From positions 1-64,000 of the forward strand of contig NZ_JAPPRJ010000005.1 in NCBI RefSeq assembly GCF_026672545.1: a stretch of 64,000 nucleotides of DNA, in the 5' to 3' direction. Positions 1 to 8,875 of the stretch are shown here, in pieces; the first letter of the stretch is position 1; every line of letters starts with the position of its first letter. The position numbers were made by a program, and so were the translations under genes. This stretch comes from Rhizobium sp. SL86 (lineage in GTDB: Bacteria > Pseudomonadota > Alphaproteobacteria > Rhizobiales > Rhizobiaceae). The notes under the pieces are model-generated. The model was not told the origin of the DNA and did not search any database. It worked only from the letters and a program-made list of their open reading frames with translations.

Positions 1-128
1 TGATCAACGACATGCCAATCGTTCCGCTGTACTTCCAGGGCATGACCTGGGCAGCCCGCAAAGACATCAAGATCATCCCGCGCATGGATGAACGAACCTC
101 GGCCTTTACCTTTGAGCCGCGGCAATAA
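1..128 (+). CDS. Peptide ABC transporter substrate-binding protein, C-terminal end (partial)
   Basis: The window opens inside this gene; the readable frame starts at base 3 and gives 41 residues ending FTFEPRQ before TAA. The text INDMPIVPLYF resembles the last part of Dpp/Opp-type periplasmic solute-binding proteins (SBP family 5), where a 'P(I/L)YFQ' stretch sits near the C-terminus. The family call rests mainly on position, because permease and ATPase genes of a dipeptide/oligopeptide importer follow directly. It would be the periplasmic receptor that sets the substrate of the transporter. Everything that could name the ligand lies outside the window. Confidence 0.7.
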   Translation, partial: INDMPIVPLYFQGMTWAARKDIKIIPRMDERTSAFTFEPRQ

Positions 129-230
129 GGGCGCCTGAAGGCGAGCCTGCAATCGTCAGGCTCGCCGTCATCAATGCCCTCACACAGGCCTTCGGGCCAT
201 CAACGACAGTTATTCCGGATAGTCGAACTG

Positions 231-1208
231 ATGATAGCCTATCTCCTACGCAGGCTCGGACAATCTGCCCTGGTGCTGTTCACCATGGCCGTGCTCGTAT
301 TCCTCGCGGTCTTTGCACTCGGCAGCCCGGTGGACATGCTTGCCAGCCCCGATGCGGATCAGGCGGAACGCGACGCCCTGGCCGCCCGCTTTGGACTGGA
401 TCAGCCTCTGCCGGTGCAGTTTGCCGCCTTCCTCGGCAATGCCCTGCAGGGTGATCTCGGGGCGTCATTCGTCTACGGCAAATCTGCACTGGCCGTGATC
501 GGCGAACGGTTGCCGGCAACCATCGAACTCGCCCTGCTGGCCCTCACCTTTTCGGTCATGATCGGCGTACCGCTCGGCGTGATCGCCGGTCTGCGCCCGA
601 AATCGATCGCCGGCCGGGCCATCATGTCGACCTCGATCTTTGGCTTTTCCCTGCCGAATTTCTGGATCGGCATGATGCTGATCCTGTTGTTTTCCGTCTA
701 CCTGGGCTGGTTGCCTGCGGGCGGGCGCGGTCCCACCACCGAAGTCCTCGGCATGCAGTTGTCAATCACGTCTTTGGAAGGCTGGCGGCATCTGATCCTT
801 CCGGCGCTCACCCTGGCACTCTACAAGTCGTCTCTGGTGGTTCGCCTCTGCGAGGCTGGGACTCGCGAAATCGTGACGCAGGAATACATCCGTTTCGCCA
901 GGGCCAAGGGCTTGAGCAGCTTTCGCATCATCTGGCTGCACCTGCTGAAGAACATGATGATCCCGGTGATCACCATTCTCGGCATGGAGTTCGGCGCTAT
1001 GATCGCCTTCACCGTCGTCATCGAGACCGTGTTTGCCTATCCCGGCATGGGCAAGCTGCTGATCGAATCCATCAACCGGCTCGATAGACCCGTCGTCGTC
1101 GCCTACCTGATGGTCACGACGGTGATCTTCGTCCTCATCAATTTCATTGTCGACCTGCTGTATGTCGCGCTCGATCCGCGCGTCCGGCTTGGCGGACCAA
1201 ACGAGTAA
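231..1208 (+). CDS. Dpp/Opp-type ABC transporter permease (DppB-like)
   Basis: A 325-residue inner-membrane permease with about six hydrophobic segments. The first follows the start (MIAYLLRRLGQ, then a long hydrophobic run). The binding-protein-dependent permease signature is present (EYIRFARAKGLSS... LKNMMIPVITILG), the loop that contacts the ATPase. The protein ends with the family-typical hydrophobic helix and DLLYVALDPRVRLG. An upstream in-frame ATG at 174 would add 19 polar residues. I chose 231 because DppB proteins start right at the first membrane helix. It lies 3 bases before the second permease gene, and the two should form the heterodimeric channel. Confidence 0.9.
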   Translation: MIAYLLRRLGQSALVLFTMAVLVFLAVFALGSPVDMLASPDADQAERDALAARFGLDQPLPVQFAAFLGNALQGDLGASFVYGKSALAVIGERLPATIELALLALTFSVMIGVPLGVIAGLRPKSIAGRAIMSTSIFGFSLPNFWIGMMLILLFSVYLGWLPAGGRGPTTEVLGMQLSITSLEGWRHLILPALTLALYKSSLVVRLCEAGTREIVTQEYIRFARAKGLSSFRIIWLHLLKNMMIPVITILGMEFGAMIAFTVVIETVFAYPGMGKLLIESINRLDRPVVVAYLMVTTVIFVLINFIVDLLYVALDPRVRLGGPNE

Positions 1209-1211
1209 GTT

Positions 1212-2135
1212 ATGGGCGAAACCATTACCACCCGACCCCTCCCCGCGCCATCCGTCGCCAAAGGCGAACGGCTGCTGCTGCGGCAGTTGCGCGATCTCGT
1301 ATCGAGCCCGGAAGCCGTCATTGGCCTCGTCATCCTGCTGACGCTTTCCTTCGCGGCGATCTTCGCCCCGTTGATTGCTCCGCAAAATCCCTATGATCTG
1401 ATGCAACTGGACATCATGGACAACATGCTGCCGCCCGGGTCGACCCTCGGCGGTGGCCTCACTGCCTGGCTGGGAACAGACGACCAGGGCCGCGACATGC
1501 TGTCTGCCATCATGTATGGCATGCGCGTCTCACTTGGCGTCGGCATCGCTTCCGTGGTGATCGCCAGCCTGATCGGCGCCCTGATCGGCGTGCTCTCGGC
1601 CTATATTGGCGGACGCTTCGATGCGCTCGTCATGCGCATCGTCGATCTGCAGCTGTCCTTCCCGTCAATCCTGATCGCTCTTGTCCTGCTAACCCTCTTC
1701 GGGCGCGGTCTCGACAAGGTCGTCCTGTCGCTCGTCTTCGTCCAATGGGCCTATTATGCCAGAACCGTACGCGGTTCGGCGCTGGTCGAGAAGAACAAGG
1801 ACTACATTGCAGCCGCCCGCTGTCTCGAGATTCCGCAATGGCGCGTTCTCGTCCGGCATATGCTGCCCAACTGCATCCCGCCGCTGATCGTCGTATCGAC
1901 CGTGCAGGTAGCCCATGCCATCACGCTGGAATCGACGCTGTCGTTCCTCGGCGTCGGCGTTCCGGTAACCCAGCCATCGCTCGGTATGCTGATCGCCACC
2001 GGCTACGATTTCCTGCTGTCTGGCAAGTACTGGATGTCCACCTATCCGGGGATTGCGCTGGTGCTCATCGTCGTCGCCATCAACCTGGTCGGTGACCGTC
2101 TGCGCGCCGTCCTCAATCCGAGGTTCACGCAATGA
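1212..2135 (+). CDS. Dpp/Opp-type ABC transporter permease (DppC-like)
   Basis: A 307-residue partner permease. The N-terminal cytoplasmic tail is followed by a first helix (AVIGLVILLTLSFAAIFAPLIAP), then the periplasmic WLGTDDQGRDMLS motif characteristic of DppC/OppC. The EAA loop reads KDYIAAARCLEIPQWRVLVRHMLPN and the end reads VGDRLRAVLNPRF. The stop codon overlaps the start of the next gene (ATGA at 2132-2135), which implies translational coupling with the ATPase. The family assignment is secure; the transported ligand (peptide, N-acyl amino acid or opine-like molecule) is not determined by this subunit. Confidence 0.92.
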   Translation: MGETITTRPLPAPSVAKGERLLLRQLRDLVSSPEAVIGLVILLTLSFAAIFAPLIAPQNPYDLMQLDIMDNMLPPGSTLGGGLTAWLGTDDQGRDMLSAIMYGMRVSLGVGIASVVIASLIGALIGVLSAYIGGRFDALVMRIVDLQLSFPSILIALVLLTLFGRGLDKVVLSLVFVQWAYYARTVRGSALVEKNKDYIAAARCLEIPQWRVLVRHMLPNCIPPLIVVSTVQVAHAITLESTLSFLGVGVPVTQPSLGMLIATGYDFLLSGKYWMSTYPGIALVLIVVAINLVGDRLRAVLNPRFTQ

Positions 2136-3127
2136 TGGCGGTCACAAATTCGGTTGTTGCTCCGGCTCTGTCGGTCGAAAACCTCAGCGTAACCTTCCAG
2201 ACCCGCAAGGGACCGGTCACCGCCGTCAATGATGTGAGCTTCCACGTCAATCCCGGCGAGGTCCTGGGCGTCGTCGGCGAATCCGGTTCCGGTAAATCGG
2301 TGACCGGCTTGGCAACGATGGGGCTGATCGACGCCCCCGGCCGGGTGTCGGCAGGACGCGTCGTTCTGGAAGGCCGCAACATCGCCGGCGTCAGTGACAG
2401 GGACATGCGCGGCCTGCGCGGAAACCGCATCGCGATGATCTTCCAGGATCCGATCTCGACGCTCAATCCGGTCCTGCGCATCGATACGCAGATCATGGAG
2501 GCCATCACCGCGCACGAGCGGATCTCCGCCTCGGCGGCACGCGCCCGCGCCATCGACGCCCTAAGGGCGGTTGGCATCCCCTCGCCGGAATCACGTCTAG
2601 AAGCCTATCCGCATCAATTCTCCGGCGGCATGCGCCAACGCGTCGCCATCGCCATCGCGCTCCTGCATCGGCCGGCCGTCTTGATCGCCGACGAACCGAC
2701 GACGGCGCTCGACGTGACGATCCAGGTGCAGATCCTCGGTGAGGTGCAGAAGCTGGCAGCGGAAAGTGGAACGGCGCTTGTCTGGATCACGCATGACCTG
2801 TCCGTGGTGGCGGGGCTCGCGGACCGGATCGCGGTCATGTATGCCGGGCGTATCGTTGAATCGGGAACGGTTGCCGAGGTGCTGACAGCGCCGCGGCATC
2901 ACTATACGGCCGGTCTGATTGCATCGGTTCCGAGCCGTAACCGCCGCGGCCAACCGCTGGCACAGATCCCCGGGTCGACTCCGAACCTTGCCAACATGCC
3001 GTCAGGCTGCGCCTTCCATCCGCGCTGTTCGGTATCAAGCGAGATCTGCTCGACGACGCTTCCCCCGCTCCTCCACGATCCATCCGGCCGCTTCATGCGC
3101 TGCCATCATCCAAGACAGGGGGCGTGA
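2132..3127 (+). CDS. Peptide ABC transporter ATPase (DppD-like)
   Basis: A 331-residue nucleotide-binding subunit. Walker A is GESGSGKS at about residues 49-56, the ABC signature is FSGGMRQRVAIA, Walker B is VLIADEPTTALD, and the switch histidine is in WITHDL. The C-terminal extension carries the cysteine-rich segment of the oligopeptide ATPase family (GCAFHPRC... C... CHHP), known in relatives to bind an iron-sulfur cluster. The start codon overlaps the preceding permease stop, and the second ATPase gene starts 4 bases after its stop. It should pair with that ATPase to energise import. Confidence 0.93.
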   Translation: MMAVTNSVVAPALSVENLSVTFQTRKGPVTAVNDVSFHVNPGEVLGVVGESGSGKSVTGLATMGLIDAPGRVSAGRVVLEGRNIAGVSDRDMRGLRGNRIAMIFQDPISTLNPVLRIDTQIMEAITAHERISASAARARAIDALRAVGIPSPESRLEAYPHQFSGGMRQRVAIAIALLHRPAVLIADEPTTALDVTIQVQILGEVQKLAAESGTALVWITHDLSVVAGLADRIAVMYAGRIVESGTVAEVLTAPRHHYTAGLIASVPSRNRRGQPLAQIPGSTPNLANMPSGCAFHPRCSVSSEICSTTLPPLLHDPSGRFMRCHHPRQGA

Positions 3128-3131
3128 GACC

Positions 3132-4154
3132 ATGCAACCGATCCTCAAACTCGATGCCGTCTCGCGCCAGTTCCGCAGCTCGCCGGATTTTGCCCAGCGG
3201 ATTTCCGACATGCTGACGCGCCGGAATTCGGAGCAGTTGGTGCGCGCGGTAGACGGCATCGATCTGGATGTGCGTCCGGGCGAGATCATCGGCCTGGTCG
3301 GTGAATCGGGCTGCGGGAAGTCGACGCTGGCCCGCATCATCTCCGGCATATTGCAGCCATCTCAGGGACGCATCCTGCTTGAGGACCGTGATGTCGCCAC
3401 CATGACGGAACCCGAGCGCCGCAAGGCCAGCCTTTCGATCCAGATGGTCTTCCAGGATGCCACAGCCTCGCTCAACCCGCGCAAGCGGGTGATGGAAATC
3501 ATCGGCGAGGCCGCGGTCGTCCACGGCATCATCCGTCCGCGCGACATGCCCGCCTATGTCAGCGAGATCATGGCCCGCGTTGGCCTCGACCCGGCCAGCC
3601 GAGACCTCTATCCGCATCAGTTTTCCGGCGGGCAACGTGCCCGCATCGGCATTGCCCGCGCGCTTGCCGTCAAGCCACGCATCCTTGTCTGCGACGAATC
3701 GACCGCGGCGCTGGACGTATCGATCCAGGCGCAGATCCTCAATCTGTTCGTCGACCTGAAGCGGGATCTCGATCTCACCTATATCTTCGTCAGCCATGAC
3801 CTCGGCATGATCGAAAACTTCTGCGATCGCATCGCGGTCATGTATCTTGGCCGCGTCGTGGAACTGGCGGAGACGGAGGCCCTGTTTGCCAATCCGCATC
3901 ACCCTTATACTCGGGCGCTCCTCAGGGAGATCCCGACCCTGGAACCGAAGAAGAGGATCTTCACCGCCATCAAGGGCGAGATGCCCTCACCGCTCCACCC
4001 CCCCTCCGGCTGCCACTTCCACCCCCGCTGCACCATGGCACGGGATGTCTGTTCGGCCGAAGTACCGGCGCTGCGCGACACAGCGCCTGCCAGGCGCGCG
4101 GCCTGCCATTTCGCCGAGGAACTGAAGGCGCAGGAGCCGTCCGATGCCGGCTGA
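3132..4154 (+). CDS. Peptide ABC transporter ATPase (DppF-like)
   Basis: A 340-residue second ATPase. Walker A is GESGCGKS, followed by the Q-loop region MVFQD, signature FSGGQRARIGIARA, Walker B ILVCDESTAALD and FVSHDLGMI. It ends with the same cysteine-rich tail as its partner (GCHFHPRC... C... CHF). The frame is open upstream to 2919, but that part only reads the previous gene out of frame. The ATG at 3132, four bases after the previous stop, gives the standard N-terminus (MQPILKLDAVSRQF). It completes the transporter genes of the operon. Confidence 0.93.
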   Translation: MQPILKLDAVSRQFRSSPDFAQRISDMLTRRNSEQLVRAVDGIDLDVRPGEIIGLVGESGCGKSTLARIISGILQPSQGRILLEDRDVATMTEPERRKASLSIQMVFQDATASLNPRKRVMEIIGEAAVVHGIIRPRDMPAYVSEIMARVGLDPASRDLYPHQFSGGQRARIGIARALAVKPRILVCDESTAALDVSIQAQILNLFVDLKRDLDLTYIFVSHDLGMIENFCDRIAVMYLGRVVELAETEALFANPHHPYTRALLREIPTLEPKKRIFTAIKGEMPSPLHPPSGCHFHPRCTMARDVCSAEVPALRDTAPARRAACHFAEELKAQEPSDAG

Positions 4155-4187
4155 GGATCCAATCATCCCTTCCATCTCGAGGGCGCT

Positions 4188-5345
4188 ATGCCGATAGAAC
4201 ATGACGTCACCCGACATCTTGCCGATCTGGTGGCTTTCCCAACCGTGAGCGCAGTCTCCAACCTCGCGCTGCTGGACCATCTTGAGGCCGCCGTCGCCCC
4301 CTTCGGTGCACGGATCAGGCGGTTTCCGAATGCGGAGGGAGACAAGGCGAGCCTGCTGGTCTCCATCGGCCCAGAAACGAAGGGTGGCGTGGTCTTCAGT
4401 GGCCACACGGATGTCGTACCCACCGCCGGACAGGCCTGGACCGGTGACCCTTGGACACTGCGTCGGGAAGGCCCTCGTCTCATTGGCCGTGGCGCCACCG
4501 ACATGAAGGGCTTCCTCGCCTGCTGCCTCTCCGCCCTTCCCGAGATTGCGGCGCGTCCCTTGAAGCGACCGGTCCATCTTGCCTTTTCCTACGATGAGGA
4601 GGTCGGCTGCACCGGCGTCGGCGCAATGGCCGACTGGGTTGGTGCCAGCGGCCTTGCGCCTCGCCTCGCAATCATCGGCGAAGCGACCAGCCTGGATCTC
4701 GTTTCCGCGCACAAGGGCGGCCTGATCGGCTGGGCAAGGGTCCGCGGCAAGCCCGGCCATTCGTCACAGCCGGACCGCTACGTCAATGCGGTCATGGCGG
4801 CCGCAGAGCTTGTCAGCGAGATCAACCGGATCCGTGCCGACATGCGCAACGGTCCGCAGTTCGAGGGTCTCGACCCGCCCTACTCGACGATCCAGGTGAA
4901 CCAGATCAAGGGCGGCCTGCATGGCAACATCGTTGCAGAATCCTGCGACTTCTTCTGGGAGATGCGGATCATTCCCGGCGAGGACGATCTCGCCGTTCTC
5001 GACCGCATCCGACGCTACGCCTCTGAGGTGGTTGAACCCGCCATGAAGGCGGTCGATCCCGATTGCGGCATCGCGATCGACGTCCAGGCACGCATTCCGG
5101 GCCTCAAGCCGGAGGCGGATGCATTGACACGCCAGGTGCTCGACCTTCTCGACCGGCCAGCGCCCCGCTACGTCTCCTACGGCACGGAGGCTGGCATCTT
5201 CCAGCTCGCCGGCACGCCTTCCTTCGTCGTCGGTCCGGGCGACATCGCCGATGCGCATCAGCCGGACGAGGGCATAGAGATCGGACAGTTGGGGAAGTGC
5301 GTCGTCTTCCTGAACCGTCTCGGCGAAAGCTGCTGCCATGACTGA
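4188..5345 (+). CDS. M20 family metallohydrolase, acetylornithine deacetylase (ArgE)-like
   Basis: A 385-residue zinc-dependent amidohydrolase of the M20 family. Metal-binding and catalytic motifs are visible in order: GHTDVVP (His ligand), GATDMKGF (bridging Asp), YDEEVGC (catalytic Glu pair), GEATS (ligand) and a late DAHQPDEGI with the distal His. The sequence order and length fit ArgE-like deacetylases. Placed after a peptide importer, its likely job is to hydrolyse an N-acyl amino acid or similar amide brought in by the transporter. True arginine biosynthesis is less likely on a plasmid in this context. It overlaps the next gene by 8 bases if that gene starts at 5338. Confidence 0.88.
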   Translation: MPIEHDVTRHLADLVAFPTVSAVSNLALLDHLEAAVAPFGARIRRFPNAEGDKASLLVSIGPETKGGVVFSGHTDVVPTAGQAWTGDPWTLRREGPRLIGRGATDMKGFLACCLSALPEIAARPLKRPVHLAFSYDEEVGCTGVGAMADWVGASGLAPRLAIIGEATSLDLVSAHKGGLIGWARVRGKPGHSSQPDRYVNAVMAAAELVSEINRIRADMRNGPQFEGLDPPYSTIQVNQIKGGLHGNIVAESCDFFWEMRIIPGEDDLAVLDRIRRYASEVVEPAMKAVDPDCGIAIDVQARIPGLKPEADALTRQVLDLLDRPAPRYVSYGTEAGIFQLAGTPSFVVGPGDIADAHQPDEGIEIGQLGKCVVFLNRLGESCCHD

Positions 5346-6771
5346 CACGACCACGATCCAGAACAGGGATGCTACGATGAACCAGACGACCACAGTTCGT
5401 CAGGAGGCGATCGCCAGAGCTGTCGGCCAGTTCGATGACGGGACCTTCGAGGCCGTGATGCGGCGCCGCATTGCCATTCCCTCGGCCAGTCGTCTCCCCG
5501 AACACAAGCCGGATCTCTGGCGGTATCTGACGGATGAGCTGCAGCCACATTTTGTCAGGATGGGATTTTCGACGCGTCTGCTTGAGGACGACGCCGCGCC
5601 CGGCCCCTTCCTGCTGGCCGAGAGGATCGAGGATCCTGCCTTCCTCACCATTCTGCAATACGGCCATGGCGACGTCGTTGCGGGTCTCGACGGCAAATGG
5701 GCAGAGGGGCTTGCGCCCTTCGCCATGACCGAGCGGGAGAGCAAGTGGTACGGACGCGGCACCGCCGACAACAAGGGCCAGCACTCGATCAATATGGCTG
5801 CGATCGAGGCGGTTCTGGCGACCCGCGGAAAGCTGGGCTTCAACCTCAAATACCTGATCGAGATGGGCGAGGAATCCGGTTCCCCCGGCCTCGACACAAT
5901 ATGTCAGCGCCATCGCGACCTGCTGAAGGCGGACGTGCTGATCGCCTCCGACGGGCCGCGGCTGGCGCTGCACCAGCCAACGATCTTTCTTGGCGCGCGC
6001 GGCGGGCTGTCGTTTCATATGGAGGTGAATGCCCGCGAAGACTTCCAGCACTCCGGCAATTGGGGCGGATTGCTGGCCAATCCGGGCATCGAACTCTGCC
6101 ACGCGATCACCGAACTCGTCAGCCGCACCGGCCGGATCAAGGTACCGGAAATGACACCGGGCCACATTCCGGAAAACGTGCGGACCGCACTCGCCCACTG
6201 CCACATCGAACCGGATGTTGGAGATCCGGCCATCGAGGAGTGGTGGGGCGAACCGGGCCTGTCGGCAGAAGAAAAGGTGTTTGCCTGGTCGTCGTTCGAA
6301 GTCATGGAGATGGAATGCGGCAACCTGGCGCAGCCGCTCTATGCCATTCCGCCGCGGGCACGTGCACGCATGCAGCTGCGGTTTCCGGTTCAGGTCGACT
6401 ATATGGCCGTCGTTCCGGCCGTGAGGCGCGTTCTGAAGGAAGCTGGCTATGACCGCGTCACAGTCACCGATCCCTCCGATGCGATCTTTCCCGCCAGCCG
6501 ACTGGATCCTGACGACCCGTGGGTTAAGCGCGTCGCGGCCTCGATCGAGGCGACTACGGGTCGCCCTCCGGCGATCCTGCCGAATCTGGGAGGCTCATTG
6601 CCCAACAACATCTTCTCGGATGGGTTGGGACTGCCGACGGTGTGGATACCGCATTCCTACCCGGGCTGCCTGCAACATGCCGCCAACGAACACTTGCCGG
6701 TGAGCATCATCCGCGAGGGGCTCGCGATCATGGCAGGCCTCTATCACGATCTGGGACAACCAGACGCCTAA
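5338..6771 (+). CDS. M20/M25/M40 family dipeptidase-like metallohydrolase
   Basis: A 477-residue second M20-type enzyme, longer than the first and closer to the dipeptidase branch. The motifs are YGHGDVV, GTADNKGQHSIN, MGEESGSPGL (catalytic Glu pair), IASDGPRL and the C-terminal IPHSYPG histidine. A lid domain sits between the metal-binding halves. Two starts are plausible: ATG 5338, overlapping the previous stop, and ATG 5377, preceded by CAGGGA. I keep the longer form and note the alternative. Together with the upstream deacylase it suggests stepwise hydrolysis of an imported amide-linked compound. Confidence 0.85.
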   Translation: MTDTTTIQNRDATMNQTTTVRQEAIARAVGQFDDGTFEAVMRRRIAIPSASRLPEHKPDLWRYLTDELQPHFVRMGFSTRLLEDDAAPGPFLLAERIEDPAFLTILQYGHGDVVAGLDGKWAEGLAPFAMTERESKWYGRGTADNKGQHSINMAAIEAVLATRGKLGFNLKYLIEMGEESGSPGLDTICQRHRDLLKADVLIASDGPRLALHQPTIFLGARGGLSFHMEVNAREDFQHSGNWGGLLANPGIELCHAITELVSRTGRIKVPEMTPGHIPENVRTALAHCHIEPDVGDPAIEEWWGEPGLSAEEKVFAWSSFEVMEMECGNLAQPLYAIPPRARARMQLRFPVQVDYMAVVPAVRRVLKEAGYDRVTVTDPSDAIFPASRLDPDDPWVKRVAASIEATTGRPPAILPNLGGSLPNNIFSDGLGLPTVWIPHSYPGCLQHAANEHLPVSIIREGLAIMAGLYHDLGQPDA

Positions 6772-6803
6772 TCACGGCCCTCGCGACCGGGAGCCGATAA
6801 ACG

Positions 6804-8021
6804 ATGGAAACGAAAATGTCTTTGATGGACAACAAAATCGCCGCAAGGCATCAGGCGCTGACGGCCTTCAGCGGCATCCGCGATCAGGTCAAGGATCTGC
6901 ATACGGAAAACATCGCGGCGATGGCCACCAGGGCCAGCAAGCTCGATGACGTCATCGCGCTCTGGTATGGTGAAGGTGACATGGTGACGCCCTCCTTCAT
7001 CCGTGATGCCGCTAAAAAGGCGCTGGACGACGGCGAGACGTTCTATGTGCCGGACATGCGCGGTGCCAGTCGTCTGCAGACTGCCCTCTCCGACTACCAG
7101 TCCCGCCTCTATGGCAAACCGATCGGCCTGACCCGCTCGACGGTCTCACCCGGCGGAATGCAGGCCCTCTACATCGCGCTGGCGCTGATCGCCGAGATGG
7201 GTACCAATGTGGTTTACGTGGCCCCGCAATGGCCCAACATCCACAACGCCATTCATCTTCTGGGCGCCGAACCCCGTGCGGTCGCGCTTCAATTCGACAA
7301 GGGCTGGAGGCTTGATCTCGATCGGCTGTTCGCCGCCTGCGATGCCCGCACACGGGCAATCTTCCTCTCCACGCCGGCCAATCCGACCGGCTGGACCGCA
7401 AGCGCAGACGAAATGGCGGCACTGCTGGAGTTCAGCCGCCGCACCGGCATCTGGATCATCTCCGACGAGGTCTACGGACGGATCTACTTCGATGGCGATG
7501 TCGCGCCTTCGATGCTGGCGATCGCCGAGGACGAGGATCGCGTCATGACCATCAACAGCTTCTCCAAGGCCTGGGCAATGACCGGATGGCGCGTCGGATG
7601 GCTGACACATCCGAACAGCGTCGCAGACCAGGTGGCGGCCATGACCCAGTATATCAACAGCGGCACGCCGGCGGTGATCCAGGCGGGTGCGGTTGCTGCG
7701 CTCGAGCAGGGCGAACCGCTGGTCGCTGACATCCGGCAGCGGATCAAGACCGGCCTCGATATCGTCTATGATGGTCTCGCCCAGATCAACTCGATCATGC
7801 TTCCGGAAAAACCACAGGGCGGCATGTATGCCTTCTTCGGGCTCGCCGGCGTGCCCGATGCGCGCGAAGCCTGCTCGATGATCCTTGAATCGGCCCGGGT
7901 CGGACTTGCCCCGGGGCATCTGTTCGGCGACTCTTCGACCGGCTTCATCCGTCTCTGCGTTTTTCGCGATACGGAGCGTCTGAAGACGGCCGTTGACCGG
8001 ATGGTCGTCGCCCTGCGCTGA
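6804..8021 (+). CDS. Class I/II PLP-dependent aminotransferase
   Basis: A 405-residue fold-type I aminotransferase. Visible hallmarks are VSPGGMQALYIAL (phosphate-binding turn), STPANPTGW (Asn contacting PLP), ISDEVYGRIYFDG (Asp and Tyr at the cofactor), the Schiff-base lysine in NSFSKAWAMTGWRVGW, and a C-terminal FIRLCVF with the carboxylate-binding Arg. It would transfer the amino group of an amino acid released by the two M20 hydrolases to a keto acid. It lies 32 bases after them and probably ends the operon. An in-frame ATG at 6816 is an alternative start. Substrate specificity cannot be read from the sequence. Confidence 0.9.
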   Translation: METKMSLMDNKIAARHQALTAFSGIRDQVKDLHTENIAAMATRASKLDDVIALWYGEGDMVTPSFIRDAAKKALDDGETFYVPDMRGASRLQTALSDYQSRLYGKPIGLTRSTVSPGGMQALYIALALIAEMGTNVVYVAPQWPNIHNAIHLLGAEPRAVALQFDKGWRLDLDRLFAACDARTRAIFLSTPANPTGWTASADEMAALLEFSRRTGIWIISDEVYGRIYFDGDVAPSMLAIAEDEDRVMTINSFSKAWAMTGWRVGWLTHPNSVADQVAAMTQYINSGTPAVIQAGAVAALEQGEPLVADIRQRIKTGLDIVYDGLAQINSIMLPEKPQGGMYAFFGLAGVPDAREACSMILESARVGLAPGHLFGDSSTGFIRLCVFRDTERLKTAVDRMVVALR

Positions 8022-8204
8022 GAAGACTGCCGGCTGAAAGGTCTCGACGGCGATCGAAAGCGACAATGGCGAAAGAAACTGCGGCTCGCCGGTGTGACAG
8101 AATTCGCCATCACGCAACCTGTCTCCGGCGATCGAATGCCGGCCTCACCAGTCAGGCGAAACTGGTGCGCTGATGAGCGGCGTTCCGGAAAAGCTGTCCC
8201 TTGG

Positions 8205-8875
8205 TTAGGCCCCCCTCAAGATGCGACGGTAGCCACCGCCGACATAGTCCCTGCCCTCAGCGATAAGACGAGCAAGGTGCCGACGCGCAGAGGTATTTTG
8301 CCAGTCGACGGCGGAGATGGTCCGAAAGTCCCGACCAAAGAGGACACTGGCGATCTCGCGCCTTGATGCACCGTCACGAAGCCCGTCCAGGATCCTCAGC
8401 ATCAGAATGAAGCGATGGCGATGAAATACTGAAATCTGTTGCTGGCGCATGGCTGGACCCGCCTGCTTGTGTGTCAGCCATCGGTGCATCCGTCGCAGGC
8501 TGTGCAGACGAAGCTCGAGGTCAGGGTCCATCGGCAGCATGACAGCCAGTCTGGCGGGCGGTGACCTCCCGGCAACCCAGATCCGCAAACTGTCACTCGT
8601 CCCAGAGGCTGGAATGTAGACGGCACTGTCGCGATCTATTCCCCTCACCAATACAGGCAGGTCTTTCGGATCAAATTCGAGGCATCCTGAAAATCCGGCT
8701 GGAGCGTCAGTGACGACGATGGCCCCCAGGTCCAGATCTGGGCGCCAAAGAGGGTGCGCCAGCCATGCGGGGACATCCGGATTGAGCGCGAAAGGCAACC
8801 CCCCAACGGGTCGTCAGACCCTGCAGGGCGTCGCGTTTCGCCACAGTGCCGCCCTGACTGGCAAAGGCAGCAAAG
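8205..8875 (-). pseudogene. DUF2285 (RovC-like DNA-binding) protein, frameshifted and 5'-truncated
   Basis: The minus-strand frame 8205-8798 encodes about 197 residues typical of the DUF2285 / RovC DNA-binding family common on rhizobial mobile elements (PAWLAHPLWRP, LELRLHSLRRMHRWL, FHRHRFILMLRILDGLRDGASRREIASVLFG, ARRHLARLIAEGRDY). Upstream, the matching sequence continues in a different frame (SQGGTVAKRDALQGL, TTRWG). The switch falls at the run of six C at 8799-8804, so one base was gained or lost there. Homology stops at about 8875, where the left inverted repeat of the IS6-type element begins. I infer a regulator gene cut by the insertion. Confidence 0.7.
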
